DNA from: Ectothiorhodospiraceae bacterium
Lineage (GTDB): Bacteria; Pseudomonadota; Gammaproteobacteria; XJ16; Halofilaceae
Assembly (NCBI GenBank): GCA_007134775.1
Contig: SLKC01000071.1
Location: forward strand, 1-64,000
Length of the DNA stretch: 64,000 bases
Direction of reading: 5' to 3'
Shown here in pieces: positions 51,893-61,209 of the stretch (the stretch's first letter is position 1; each line of letters begins with the position of its first letter). The notes beneath the pieces are model-generated. The model saw only the letters and a program-made list of their open reading frames with translations. It did not search any database and was not told where the DNA came from. The position numbers were made by a program, and so were the translations under genes.

Positions 51893-52381
51893 ATGACAGC
51901 AGTAACACGCTTTTTCAAGACATTCCTGCTCTGGGAACTACTCAAGGGCATGCGCCTGACCGGGAAGAACTTCTTTGCCCGGAAGGTCACGATTTCCTAT
52001 CCCGAGGAGAAGACACCGCAGTCGCCTCGTTTTCGTGGCCTGCACGCGTTGCGCCGCTACCCGAATGGTGAGGAGCGCTGCATTGCCTGCAAGCTCTGTG
52101 AGGCCGTATGCCCGGCCCTTGCGATTACGATCGATTGCGAAGAGCGGGAAGATGGGACGCGGCGGACGACCCGTTACGATATTGACCTGTTCAAGTGCAT
52201 CTATTGTGGACTGTGCGAAGAGTCATGCCCGGTGGATTCGATCGTGGAGACGCATGTCCACGAGTTCCACTTTGAACAACGCGGCGAGCAGATCATCACG
52301 AAACAGGAGCTGCTGGCCATCGGCGACAAGTATGAACAGGAAATCGCGGAGCGCCGCGCGTTGGACGCACCGTATCGCTGA
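51893..52381 (+). CDS. nuoI: NADH-quinone oxidoreductase subunit I
   Basis: 162 residues from ATG 51893 (GGAGG 10 bases upstream). Ferredoxin-like subunit with clusters N6a and N6b: [18 protein letters not shown] and [22 protein letters not shown]-terminal amphipathic [27 protein letters not shown] contacts the membrane. All eight Cys are present. Confidence 0.97.
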   Translation: MTAVTRFFKTFLLWELLKGMRLTGKNFFARKVTISYPEEKTPQSPRFRGLHALRRYPNGEERCIACKLCEAVCPALAITIDCEEREDGTRRTTRYDIDLFKCIYCGLCEESCPVDSIVETHVHEFHFEQRGEQIITKQELLAIGDKYEQEIAERRALDAPYR

Positions 52382-52413
52382 TCGCGGTTGAATGAACCGG
52401 CGACGAGGACAAC

Positions 52414-53022
52414 ATGCCTGTAGAGCAAATCACGTTCTGGCTATTCTCCGCGGTGCTAATCGCATCCGCACTACGCGTTATTACTGCACGGAACCCCGTG
52501 CATTCCGTGCTCTTCCTCGTCTTGTGCTTCTTCACGGCGGCTGGCCTGTGGTTGCTCCTGGAGGCAGAATTCCTCGGCATTCTGCTCGTGCTCGTGTATG
52601 TCGGGGCAGTGATGGTTCTGTTCCTGTTCGTGGTCATGATGCTGGACATCAATTTAGAACCACTGCGAGAAGGGTTTGTCCGCTATCTGCCTCTTGGGAT
52701 CTTGGTCGGTGTGGTGATGATCGCGCAGCTCGCGCTCATTCTCGGGCCAGGACATTTCGGTGAAGAGTATTATGCGATGCCCGAGCGGGCGCCGGCGGAC
52801 TACAGCAATACGGAGCATCTGGGGCAGGTCCTCTACACGGAATACCTGTACCATTTCGAGATCGCTGCAGTGATTCTCCTCGTTGCCATCATTGCCGCGA
52901 TTTCGCTGACGCTGCGTAAGCGACCGGAAACGACGAATTATCAATCACCGAGCGAGCAGGTGCGCGTCGGCAAGAGTGATCGCCTGCGGATCGTCCCAAT
53001 GGATTCGGAGAAGCGGGAATGA
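52414..53022 (+). CDS. nuoJ: NADH-quinone oxidoreductase subunit J
   Basis: 202 residues, five hydrophobic segments (about 5-23, 29-48, 53-75, 90-110, 148-168). TARNPVHSVLFLVLCFFTAAGLWLLLEAEFLGILLVLVYVGAVMVLFLFVVMMLDI carries the conserved TM3 pi-bulge region. The C-terminal 35 residues are charged. It is followed by nuoK after 43 bases. Confidence 0.95.
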   Translation: MPVEQITFWLFSAVLIASALRVITARNPVHSVLFLVLCFFTAAGLWLLLEAEFLGILLVLVYVGAVMVLFLFVVMMLDINLEPLREGFVRYLPLGILVGVVMIAQLALILGPGHFGEEYYAMPERAPADYSNTEHLGQVLYTEYLYHFEIAAVILLVAIIAAISLTLRKRPETTNYQSPSEQVRVGKSDRLRIVPMDSEKRE

Positions 53023-53065
53023 GCTGGCGAACCTGGATCCGCCGTAGCCGGGGAGAACAGACTGG

Positions 53066-53371
53066 ATGATACCGCTATCACACTTTCTGATCCTTGCGGC
53101 CGCGCTGTTCTCGATCGGTGTCGCTGGCATCTTCCTTAACCGGAAGAACATTATTGTTCTGCTCATGTCGATCGAGCTAATGCTGCTTGCGGTCAATATG
53201 AACTTTGTCGCGTTCTCGTTCTTTCTCGAGGACATTGCAGGTCAGATCTTCGTCTTCTTCATTCTGACCGTGGCAGCGGCAGAGGCGGCGATCGGGCTGG
53301 CCATTCTGGTCGCGCTGTTCCGTAACCGCGGGACAATCAATGTGGGCGACCTCGATTCACTGAGGGGCTGA
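53066..53371 (+). CDS. nuoK: NADH-quinone oxidoreductase subunit K
   Basis: 101 residues, three membrane helices, Mrp-antiporter-related. Conserved Glu residues lie in [21 protein letters not shown] and [24 protein letters not shown], key to proton translocation. Its stop is 6 bases before nuoL. Confidence 0.96.
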   Translation: MIPLSHFLILAAALFSIGVAGIFLNRKNIIVLLMSIELMLLAVNMNFVAFSFFLEDIAGQIFVFFILTVAAAEAAIGLAILVALFRNRGTINVGDLDSLRG

Positions 53372-53377
53372 GACACC

Positions 53378-55327
53378 ATGGAATCAGTCTATCTTGCAAT
53401 CCCGCTGCTGCCTCTCTTCGGCGCGCTAGTGGCGGGCCTCTTCGGTGGATGGATCGGCCGGGCCGGCGCACACTGGGTTACGATCCTGACGGTCGCGGCG
53501 TCGTTTGTCCTCTCTGCGGTGGCGTTCTGGCACATCATTATTGATGGCGGGCCCGTATTCGACGAAGCGATCTACACCTGGATGGTGGTCGAGGGGATCC
53601 GTTTCGAGATCGGTTTCCTCGTGGATCCGCTGACCGTTCTAATGATGACGACGGTCACTTTTGTGTCGTTATTGGTGCATGTGTTCACGATCGGATATAT
53701 GCACGATGATCCCGGTTATCAGCGTTTTTTTTGCTATATCGCGCTGTTTACCTTCGCGATGCTGATGCTGGTGATGGCGAACAACTTCCTGCAACTCTTT
53801 TTCGGTTGGGAAGCGGTCGGACTTATCTCCTACCTCCTGATCGGGTTCTGGTACAAGAAGGAATCCGCGATTTTTGCGAATCTCAAGGCGTTTCTCGTCA
53901 ATCGGGTGGGTGATTTCGGATTCATCCTCGGTATTGGTGCGATCGTTGCTTATACCGGAAGCCTGCATTACGGCGAAGTATTCGCTGCGGCGCCCACGCT
54001 GGTGGGAGAGCAAATCGAGATTATTGCCGGTTTGCCGTGGGAGGTGATGACCGTTATCTGCCTCCTGCTATTCATCGGTGCGATGGGCAAGTCGGCACAG
54101 GTGCCGTTGCATGTCTGGCTTCCGGATTCGATGGAGGGCCCGACACCGATTTCCGCATTGATCCACGCGGCGACGATGGTAACTGCGGGTATCTTTCTGG
54201 TGGCGAGGATGTCGCCCCTCTATGAGCTGTCGACCGTGGCGCTGTCGACAGTGCTGGTGATCGGTGCGGTCACGGCGCTGTTCATGGGGCTTGTTGCGAT
54301 CGTGCAGCACGACATCAAGCGAGTGGTGGCCTACTCGACGCTGTCGCAACTGGGCTACATGACCGTGGCCCTCGGGGCATCGGCCTACTCGGTCGCGATT
54401 TTCCATTTGATGACGCATGCGTTTTTCAAGGCGCTACTCTTCCTCGCGGCCGGATCCGTAATCATCGCCTTGCATCATGAGCAGGATATGCGCCGAATGG
54501 GCGGACTCAGGCGCTACATGCCAGTGACGTATGTGACTGCCCTGATTGGTGCCCTCGCATTGATCGGATTTCCCGGATTTGCCGGCTATTACTCGAAGGA
54601 CGCGATCATCGAAGCGGTCGGGTACTCACAGATTCCGGGTGCTGGTTTTGCCTACTGGGCGGTTCTGATCGGGGTGTTCATCACGGCCCTGTACACGTTC
54701 CGCATGATCTTTCTCGCGTTCCATGGTGAGCCACGGGACCCGCGGGTCGACAAGCACGCGCACGAGTCGCCATTGGTGGTGACCGTACCGCTTGTGCTCC
54801 TTGCCATTCCTTCGGTCGTGATCGGAGCGGTCGCGATGGGTCCGTTGCTTTTTGGCGGGTTCTTTGGCGAGGCGATCCACGTCGCACCGGAGCGCGATGT
54901 TGTGGCGTCGGTGGCGGCCCATTTTGATAACTGGCTACAGTTCATCATCCATGGCTTCCAGGCGCCCGCGGTGTATCTGGCTCTAGGGGGGCTTCTCGTG
55001 GCCTGGCTGGTCTGGGGGTACAAACCCGAGATCGCGGATTACGCAGCGGCGCGGCTATCTCTCATCCATTGGGTCTTGGAGCGCAAGTACGGTTTCGACG
55101 AGCTCTACCAGGCCGTTTTCGCGAGGGGGGCCCGACGAATGGGGGATCTGTTGGCCGATACGGGTGATCGTCGCGTCATCGATGGCTGGGTGGTGAATGG
55201 TTCGGCGCGCCTGGTGGGGTACGGCTCCCAGGTGGTGCGCCACCTTCAAAGCGGCTTCCTGTACCACTACGCTTTTGGGATGATCATCGGGCTGCTGCTG
55301 CTGATTGCAATGGTGACGTTCCTGTGA
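53378..55327 (+). CDS. nuoL: NADH-quinone oxidoreductase subunit L
   Basis: 649 residues, distal antiporter-like subunit with 14 or more membrane helices and the C-terminal lateral helix. GWEAVGLISYLLIGFWYKKESAIFANLKAFLVNRVGDFGF and LFIGAMGKSAQVPLHVWLPDSMEGPTPISALIHAATMVTAGIFLVAR hold the proton-channel Lys/Glu residues. nuoM begins 43 bases downstream. Confidence 0.96.
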   Translation: MESVYLAIPLLPLFGALVAGLFGGWIGRAGAHWVTILTVAASFVLSAVAFWHIIIDGGPVFDEAIYTWMVVEGIRFEIGFLVDPLTVLMMTTVTFVSLLVHVFTIGYMHDDPGYQRFFCYIALFTFAMLMLVMANNFLQLFFGWEAVGLISYLLIGFWYKKESAIFANLKAFLVNRVGDFGFILGIGAIVAYTGSLHYGEVFAAAPTLVGEQIEIIAGLPWEVMTVICLLLFIGAMGKSAQVPLHVWLPDSMEGPTPISALIHAATMVTAGIFLVARMSPLYELSTVALSTVLVIGAVTALFMGLVAIVQHDIKRVVAYSTLSQLGYMTVALGASAYSVAIFHLMTHAFFKALLFLAAGSVIIALHHEQDMRRMGGLRRYMPVTYVTALIGALALIGFPGFAGYYSKDAIIEAVGYSQIPGAGFAYWAVLIGVFITALYTFRMIFLAFHGEPRDPRVDKHAHESPLVVTVPLVLLAIPSVVIGAVAMGPLLFGGFFGEAIHVAPERDVVASVAAHFDNWLQFIIHGFQAPAVYLALGGLLVAWLVWGYKPEIADYAAARLSLIHWVLERKYGFDELYQAVFARGARRMGDLLADTGDRRVIDGWVVNGSARLVGYGSQVVRHLQSGFLYHYAFGMIIGLLLLIAMVTFL

Positions 55328-55370
55328 TGGGCGGGCGCGACACGACAACGAAGAACAGGATTCTCTACGC

Positions 55371-56876
55371 ATGTTAGCCGACTGGCCACTATTGAGCCTC
55401 CTCATCTGGGTACCGATTGTCGGCGGTGCCCTGACTCTGATGGCGGGAGAGAACGGAGCGCGCCGCCTTGCGCTGGTGTTCTCCCTTGCGACGCTCGGCC
55501 TTGCGATTCCGCTCTACGCGGGGTTCGATACGGGAACGGCGGATCTCCAGTTTCGGGAACATCTGGCGTGGCTGCCTGACTTCAATATCAACTACGCACT
55601 GGGTGTGGACGGCATATCGCTGCCGCTGATCCTCCTGACGGCGTTCATTACCCCGCTGGTAGTGATCGCCGCGTGGACCACGATCCGATACCGCGTCTCG
55701 CAGTATCTTGGTGCCTTCCTGATTATGGAGGGCATCATGATCGGCGTTTTCAGCGCCGTCGATGCGGTGCTGTTCTATGTCTTCTGGGAAGCGACACTCA
55801 TTCCGATGTTTCTCATCATCGGAATCTGGGGCGGTGCAAACCGCATCTACGCAACGATCAAGTTCTTCCTTTATACCTTCTTCGGCTCGGTGTTCATGCT
55901 GGTAGCGCTGATCTACCTGTACTACCAGTCGGGAACGTTTGATCTGTTCGCGCTTCACGGCCAGCCGTTGGCGATGGGCCAGCAGATGCTGATCTTCATC
56001 GCCTTTTTGCTGGCGTTTGCTGTGAAGATACCAATGTGGCCGGTACATACGTGGCTTCCGGATGCCCACACCGAGGCGCCTACGGGCGGGTCGGTGATCC
56101 TCGCGGCGATCACGCTGAAAATGGGTGGCTACGGTTTCATGCGTTTGAGCCTGCCTATCGTTCCCGATGCGAGCCAGGCGCTGGCCGGCCTTGTCATCGT
56201 TTTGTCGTTGGTAGCGATTGTCTACATCGGACTCGTAGCCCTGGCGCAGCGGGATATCAAGCGATTGATCGCTTATTCATCGATCTCGCACATGGGCTTT
56301 GTCACCCTCGGTACTTTCCTCGTCTTTCTGCTACTCGCCCGATCGCCCGAGGCGGCGGGAGCGCGGCTTGGCATGGAAGGAGCCATCGTGCAGATGGTCT
56401 CCCATGGCTTGATTTCTGCGGCGCTGTTCTTCTGCGTCGGCGTGCTCTATGACCGCATGCATACACGCCAGATCGCTGACTATGGCGGAGTCGTCAACAC
56501 GATGCCGGTATTCGCCACGTTACTGGTTGTTTTCGCGATGGCGAACGCCGGGCTGCCCGGTACCTCCGGCTTTGTCGGCGAGTTCATGGTGATCGTCGCG
56601 AGCTTCCACGCGAACTTCTGGGTGGCGGCGCTCGCGGCCCTGACGCTGATTCTGGGGGCTGCCTATACCCTTTGGATGGTCAAACGGGTCGTATTCGGGG
56701 ATGTCGCCAACGAGCGGGTGGCTGCGCTCGAGGACATCAATGCCCGCGAAATATTCGTTTTGGGCGTGCTGGCGCTCGCGGTGCTGGCACTGGGGCTCTG
56801 GCCGGCCCCGCTGGTCGAGATCATGCACGCGTCGGTGGACCAGCTGATCGATCATGTCAGCGTGTCCAAACTCTAG
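55371..56876 (+). CDS. nuoM: NADH-quinone oxidoreductase subunit M
   Basis: 501 residues, about 14 membrane helices. Antiporter-like subunit: GVDGISLPLILLTAFITPL, FWEATLIPMFLIIGIWGG (channel Glu), AVKIPMWPVHTWLPDAHTEAPTGGSVILAAITLKMGGYGFMRL (channel Lys), and the IKRLIAYSSISHMGFV helix. nuoN follows after 21 bases. Confidence 0.96.
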   Translation: MLADWPLLSLLIWVPIVGGALTLMAGENGARRLALVFSLATLGLAIPLYAGFDTGTADLQFREHLAWLPDFNINYALGVDGISLPLILLTAFITPLVVIAAWTTIRYRVSQYLGAFLIMEGIMIGVFSAVDAVLFYVFWEATLIPMFLIIGIWGGANRIYATIKFFLYTFFGSVFMLVALIYLYYQSGTFDLFALHGQPLAMGQQMLIFIAFLLAFAVKIPMWPVHTWLPDAHTEAPTGGSVILAAITLKMGGYGFMRLSLPIVPDASQALAGLVIVLSLVAIVYIGLVALAQRDIKRLIAYSSISHMGFVTLGTFLVFLLLARSPEAAGARLGMEGAIVQMVSHGLISAALFFCVGVLYDRMHTRQIADYGGVVNTMPVFATLLVVFAMANAGLPGTSGFVGEFMVIVASFHANFWVAALAALTLILGAAYTLWMVKRVVFGDVANERVAALEDINAREIFVLGVLALAVLALGLWPAPLVEIMHASVDQLIDHVSVSKL

Positions 56877-56897
56877 ATCGAAGGAGACGGCATCCCG

Positions 56898-58328
56898 ATG
56901 TTGAGCGAGCTGGTACCGGTATTACCCGAGATCGTATTGTTGGCGGCCATCTGCGGGGTGCTGCTGGTCGATCTCTGGGTTCCGGCCGAGCGCCGTCAGG
57001 TGACCTATCTGCTCGCCCAGGCGTCGCTGATTATCACGCTTGTGACGTTGTTCGTGGTGCAGCCCGAGGCGCCTCGCGTGGTGTTGCATGGCGCCTATAT
57101 TGCGGATGACATGAGTCTTCTGCTCAAGGCCGCGATTCTCATCATCACACTCCTGGTTTTTGTGTATTCGCGACCGTACCTCGAAGTGCGCGGGATGATG
57201 CAGGGCGAATATCTCGTGCTCGGCCTTTGTGGTGTGCTGGGCATGATGATCATGGCCTCCGGGTACAATTTGCTGTCGCTGTATCTCGGGCTGGAACTTC
57301 TCGCGCTGTGCCAGTACGCGATGGTTGCCTTTCGCCGAGATTCTCCGCGGGCAAGTGAAGCGGCAATGAAGTATTTCGTGCTCGGGGCACTGGCATCCGG
57401 CATGCTGCTTTATGGCATGTCACTGCTCTACGGAATGACGGGCTCCCTGGACATTATGGAGATCCACAATCAACTCGTGCGCGAGGGCGTTGATCATCTC
57501 GGGCTCATGCTCGGGATGGTGTTTGTGGTCGTGGGCATGGCGTTCAAGCTCGGCGCGGTGCCGTTCCACAGTTGGGTTCCCGACGTATACGAAGGCGCAC
57601 CGACGGCCGTGTCGCTCTATATCGGGGCGGCGCCGAAGATTGCGGGCTTCGTGCTGCTGATGCGCCTCCTGGTCGAAGGTCTTGGTGCAATGCACGCGGA
57701 ATGGCAGGTTATCCTCGCGGTGCTTGCGGTCGCTTCTCTGGTGATCGGGAATGTGGTTGCGATCGCACAGACGAACCTGAAGCGAATGCTCGCGTATTCG
57801 ACGATCTCCCATGTGGGCTTCATCCTTCTAGGTGTGTTGGCGGGTACGACGCAGGGCTACGCTTCGGCAACGTTCTATGTGATCGTTTATTCCCTTTCGA
57901 CCGCTGCTGCATTCGGCATGATCGTACTGCTGAGCCGCAGGGGGCACGAAGCGGAAGAGCTTTCGGACTTCAAGGGGCTGAATGAGCGCAGTCCCTGGTT
58001 TGCACTAGTCATGCTGTTCGTGATGTTCTCGATGGCCGGGGTCCCGCCGTTTGCGGGTTTCTACGCGAAGCTTTCGGTGCTGCGGGCAGTTGTGCAGGTC
58101 GAGATGGTCTGGCTGGCCGTGATCGCGGTGATTATGTCCATCATCGGGGCCTTCTATTATCTGCGGTTGGTCAAGATGATGTATTTTGACGAACGTCACG
58201 ACGACGCGCCCTTGCAGCAGGGAAGGGGATTCCAGGCCGCGTTGTCCGCGAATGGTGTGGCGATTCTGGCATTGGGATTTTATCCAGCGGCACTGATGTC
58301 GCTGTGCATCGCGGCCGTGTCCTGGTAG
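56898..58328 (+). CDS. nuoN: NADH-quinone oxidoreductase subunit N
   Basis: 476 residues, about 14 membrane helices; AAGGAG at 56881-56886. SLYLGLELLALCQYAMVAFRRDS, GMAFKLGAVPFHSWVPDVYEGAPTAVSLYIGAAPKIAGF and LKRMLAYSTISHVGFILLG are the antiporter-like signatures. Last subunit gene of the operon; a DUF2818 gene follows 24 bases later. Confidence 0.96.
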   Translation: MLSELVPVLPEIVLLAAICGVLLVDLWVPAERRQVTYLLAQASLIITLVTLFVVQPEAPRVVLHGAYIADDMSLLLKAAILIITLLVFVYSRPYLEVRGMMQGEYLVLGLCGVLGMMIMASGYNLLSLYLGLELLALCQYAMVAFRRDSPRASEAAMKYFVLGALASGMLLYGMSLLYGMTGSLDIMEIHNQLVREGVDHLGLMLGMVFVVVGMAFKLGAVPFHSWVPDVYEGAPTAVSLYIGAAPKIAGFVLLMRLLVEGLGAMHAEWQVILAVLAVASLVIGNVVAIAQTNLKRMLAYSTISHVGFILLGVLAGTTQGYASATFYVIVYSLSTAAAFGMIVLLSRRGHEAEELSDFKGLNERSPWFALVMLFVMFSMAGVPPFAGFYAKLSVLRAVVQVEMVWLAVIAVIMSIIGAFYYLRLVKMMYFDERHDDAPLQQGRGFQAALSANGVAILALGFYPAALMSLCIAAVSW

Positions 58329-58352
58329 GCGGCTGCGAGTGCGGGAGGCATA

Positions 58353-58661
58353 GTGGCGATCGCTTTGCTGTTGTTCATCGGGGTGATCGGGGCGAACCTG
58401 CCGTGGTTCAGTGATCGGGTCCTGTTCGTCATGCGCCCGCGTAGTGGCGGGAAATCTGTTGTGATCCGGATGGGCGAGTGGGCGCTGATGTACTGCCTCT
58501 GGCTGCTGGCCGGTTTCGGTCTGGAACGAGCGGTCGATGGTGCGCTCCATCCTCAAGGATGGGTGTTCTTTGTGGTCACGGCGTGCCTGTTTGCGGTTTT
58601 TGCGGCGCCCGGGGTGATCTGGTTGAAGGATTTGCGGCCCCTTTTGCAGCGGCGGAGCTGA
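58353..58661 (+). CDS. DUF2818 membrane protein
   Basis: 102 residues, GTG start with GGGAGG close upstream. Three hydrophobic segments (about 2-24, 41-60, 70-92). DUF2818 proteins are found just after nuoN in many beta- and some gammaproteobacteria and are suspected complex I accessories, without experimental proof known to me. LLLFIGVIGANLPWFSDRVLFV at the N-terminus is the family hallmark. Confidence 0.85.
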   Translation: MAIALLLFIGVIGANLPWFSDRVLFVMRPRSGGKSVVIRMGEWALMYCLWLLAGFGLERAVDGALHPQGWVFFVVTACLFAVFAAPGVIWLKDLRPLLQRRS

Positions 58662-58867
58662 GCGGACCCGACCCGGGAGCGACAGGGGTGAAGTGGGGGC
58701 GGGCCGGGAACCGGCCCAATACCGAGGGCGGGAGAGTGCCGACCCTGGCGCGACGCGCCGGCCGGGGGACAGGCGTCCATGGGTGGCCCCAGCGGGTAGG
58801 GATCCGCAAGGGTCGGACGGCCGGCCTGAGCAGAGACCGGCTTCATCGCCCTTGAGGGCGCGTGGGG
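58662..58867. other. GC-rich intergenic region with hairpins before tRNA-fMet
   Basis: No credible gene on either strand. Strong potential stems: GGGCCGG/CCGGCCC (58701-58717, loop GAA) and CGCCC/GGGCG (58847-58860, loop TTGA), plus a GGCCGGCC palindrome near 58819-58826. No T-run follows, so a classical terminator is absent. Could be the 3' end of the nuo transcript or an unrecognised small RNA. Confidence 0.4.
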
Positions 58868-58896
58868 TTGCATGGAACGGAATCGGGCGTTATAGT
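58868..58896 (+). promoter_or_regulatory. Sigma70 promoter for tRNA-fMet
   Basis: TTGCAT (58868-58873), a 17-base spacer and TATAGT (58891-58896), 12 bases before the tRNA 5' end. Start would be just upstream of the tRNA. Confidence 0.7.
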
Positions 58897-58908
58897 GCGA
58901 GCTGCGGT

Positions 58909-58985
58909 TGCGGGGTGGAGCAGTCTGGCAGCTCGTCGGGCTCATAACCCGAAGGTCGCAGGTTCGAATCCTGCCCCCGCTACCA
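58909..58985 (+). tRNA. metY: Initiator tRNA-Met (anticodon CAT)
   Basis: 77 bases with encoded CCA. The anticodon stem ends in GGG/CCC around CTCATAA, the hallmark of initiator tRNA, and the D and T arms are normal (GCAGG-TTCGAAT-CCTGC). Acceptor GCGGGG/CCCCGC pairs, but the first base T58909 faces T58981, giving U1:U72 instead of the usual C1:A72; an unpaired 1:72 is still compatible with formylation. Located before rimP-nusA-infB as metY is in E. coli. Confidence 0.97.
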
Positions 58986-59005
58986 AATTTCGGGAGTTGC
59001 CAAAG

Positions 59006-59029
59006 GCCCCTTTATCAAGGGGCTTTTTT
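59006..59029 (+). terminator. Rho-independent terminator after tRNA-fMet
   Basis: GCCCCTT (59006-59012) pairs with AAGGGGC (59017-59023) over a 4-base loop, followed directly by TTTTTT (59024-59029). It separates the tRNA from rimP, so some read-through or a second promoter must feed rimP. Confidence 0.85.
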
Positions 59030-59097
59030 GTTCCCGACGGAAAATTGTGGTCGGGCGAACGGGCCGGACCCATTTTGTGCGGTATGGAGCGGACGAA

Positions 59098-59553
59098 ATG
59101 AAGCGCGCCCCGAGCCGGATCTGGGAGGTCGTCGAGCCCGTGATCGCCGGACTCGGCTACGAGATGGTGGGCGCGACATTCGGTGGAAAGCCGGGTGACA
59201 GGATACTGCGTGTGTACATCGATTCGGGCGACGGTATCACCATCGACGACTGCGAGGTGGTAAGTCACCAGCTTTCGGCGATGCTGGATGTCGAGGACCC
59301 GGTCGGTGAGCCCTACGTGCTTGAAGTATCATCGCCCGGCGTGGATCGCCCGCTTTTTCGCGAGGTGGACTATCGCCGATTCGCTGGCGAGATGGCGTTC
59401 ATTCGACTGGCTGAGCCGCTCGAAGGACGCAGGCGGTTCAAGGGCGCGCTAGCCGGGGTTGAAGCCGGTGCGATCGTGATCGATGTCGATGGGCGAGTCT
59501 GGCATCTTCCGCTGGAAGTGGTGGAAGAGGCCCATCTGGTAGGCCGGATCTGA
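59098..59553 (+). CDS. rimP: Ribosome maturation factor RimP
   Basis: 151 residues from ATG 59098; an in-frame GTG-type extension to 59047 overlaps the terminator region and is rejected. Two-domain 30S assembly factor: YEMVGATFGGKPGDRILRVYID, DDCEVVSHQLSAMLDVEDPVGEPYVLEVSSPGVDRPLF, and a C-terminal SH3-like barrel (GALAGVEAGAIVID). First gene of the conserved rimP-nusA-infB-rbfA unit. Confidence 0.95.
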   Translation: MKRAPSRIWEVVEPVIAGLGYEMVGATFGGKPGDRILRVYIDSGDGITIDDCEVVSHQLSAMLDVEDPVGEPYVLEVSSPGVDRPLFREVDYRRFAGEMAFIRLAEPLEGRRRFKGALAGVEAGAIVIDVDGRVWHLPLEVVEEAHLVGRI

Positions 59554-59588
59554 AGATCCGGGAACAACGCTACTCGAGTGATGCAAGT

Positions 59589-61121
59589 ATGAACAAGGAT
59601 ATCCTGCTCGTTGTCGACACCGTATCCAATGAAAAGGCGGTCGACAAAGAAGTCATCTTTGAAGCGCTGGAACTTGCCCTGGCTTCAGCCACGCGCAAGA
59701 AGCACGGGGGCGATATCGATGTCCGCGTGGCGATCGATCGGGACACGGGGGAGTACGAGGCCTTCCGACGCTGGGAGGGCGTCGATGACGATTACGAGCA
59801 GGATGCGCCATTGCGTCAGTTGTCGCTTTCGGCGGCGCGCGAGGACAACCCGGAAGTGCAGGTTGGCGAGCTCGTCGAGGAGCGGACGGAGTCGGTCGAC
59901 TTCGGCCGCATTGCGGCCCAGACCGCGAAGCAGGTGATTGTGCAAAAGGTCCGCGAGGCGGAGCGCGCGCGAGTGGTCGATGCCTACCGCGATCGCGTTG
60001 GCGAACTGCTCATGGGTATCGTCAAGCGCGTCGAGCGGGCCGGGATGTATCTCGATCTCGGGAACAATGCGGAAGCGTTTGTGCCACGCGAGGAGATGAT
60101 TCCGCGAGAGGCCGTTCGCCCCGGTGACCGGGTGCGGGGGTATCTCCGCGATGTTCGGACCGAGGCCCGGGGGCCACAGCTTTTTGTCAGTCGCACGGCT
60201 CCGCAGCTGCTGATCGAGCTGTTCAAGCTCGAAGTCCCCGAAGTCGGACAGGGATTGATCGAGATCCATGGTGCGGCGAGGGACCCGGGACTGAGGGCAA
60301 AAATCGCTGTCGAGTCTAAGGATCCCCGACTCGATCCAGTTGGCGCCTGCGTCGGCATGCGCGGTTCGCGTGTGCAGACCGTGTCGAATGAGTTGGCCGG
60401 AGAGCGCGTCGACATCATTCTTTGGGACGAGAATCCCGCGCAGTTCGTGATTAATGCGATGTCCCCGGCAGAAGTGAACTCGATTGTCGTGGACGAGGAT
60501 TCACGGACGATGGACCTTGTGATCGACTCGGATAAGCTGTCGCTCGCGATCGGGCGCAACGGCCAGAACGTACGCTTGGCGAGTGAGCTCACGGGCTGGA
60601 CGCTGAATGTGCTCGATGAGCAGCAGGCGGAGGAAAAGAGCGAGCGTGAATCGCAGCTCGCGCGGGAGATGTTCCAGCAGAGCCTGGTGGTTGACGAGGA
60701 GGTGGCCAATATCCTCGTGCAGGAGGGCTTCTCGAGTGTCGAGGAGGTTGCCTACGTGCCCGAGCAGGAGTTGCTGGATATCGAGGAATTCGATGAGGAC
60801 ATTGTTGCGGAGCTGCGCAACCGAGCACGTGATGCCCTGCTGTCGCGCGCAATCGCCGGGGAGGAGACTCCCGGAATGGTCGAACCGGCGGCGGATCTGA
60901 TCGGGCTCGAGGGTATGGAGCCGCATTTGGCGTGGCGTCTTGCGAGCTACGGCGTGAGTTCGCTGGAGGAGCTTGCCGAACAGTCGGTGGATGACTTGCT
61001 CGACATCGAGGGTATCGACGACTCGGAGTGGGCGGCGCGCATGATCATGGCGGCTCGCGAGCCCTGGTTCGCCGAAGCGGAAGCGGAGGATGGCGAAGGT
61101 GAGCAAGCAGAGAAGGCCTGA
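59589..61121 (+). CDS. nusA: Transcription termination/antitermination protein NusA
   Basis: 510 residues. N-terminal RNAP-binding domain (NKDILLVVDTVSNEKAVDKEVIFEALELALASATRK), S1 domain (GIVKRVERAGMYLDLGNNAEAFVPREEMIP), two KH domains (DPVGACVGMRGSRVQTVSNELAGERVDII; KLSLAIGRNGQNVRLASELTGWTL) and two C-terminal acidic helix-hairpin repeats (about 365-500: MFQQSLVVDEEVANILVQEGFSSVEEVAY and LIGLEGMEPHLAWRLASYGVSSLEELAEQS), as in E. coli-type NusA. The 167-base gap to infB is unusually long. Confidence 0.97.
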   Translation: MNKDILLVVDTVSNEKAVDKEVIFEALELALASATRKKHGGDIDVRVAIDRDTGEYEAFRRWEGVDDDYEQDAPLRQLSLSAAREDNPEVQVGELVEERTESVDFGRIAAQTAKQVIVQKVREAERARVVDAYRDRVGELLMGIVKRVERAGMYLDLGNNAEAFVPREEMIPREAVRPGDRVRGYLRDVRTEARGPQLFVSRTAPQLLIELFKLEVPEVGQGLIEIHGAARDPGLRAKIAVESKDPRLDPVGACVGMRGSRVQTVSNELAGERVDIILWDENPAQFVINAMSPAEVNSIVVDEDSRTMDLVIDSDKLSLAIGRNGQNVRLASELTGWTLNVLDEQQAEEKSERESQLAREMFQQSLVVDEEVANILVQEGFSSVEEVAYVPEQELLDIEEFDEDIVAELRNRARDALLSRAIAGEETPGMVEPAADLIGLEGMEPHLAWRLASYGVSSLEELAEQSVDDLLDIEGIDDSEWAARMIMAAREPWFAEAEAEDGEGEQAEKA

Positions 61122-61209
61122 GTTCGGATGAGAGGCTGGATGAGCCGAGCGGCTTGGCGGCTGTGCTTGCACGGGTGGCAATCGCGGCGATCGCAAAGGG
61201 TGGGCGCGC

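Noticed and set aside
58553-58945. Minus-strand frame across the spacer after DUF2818
   Set aside because: Runs through the tRNA-fMet 5' end and DUF2818 gene; Pro/Arg/Ala-rich shadow composition.
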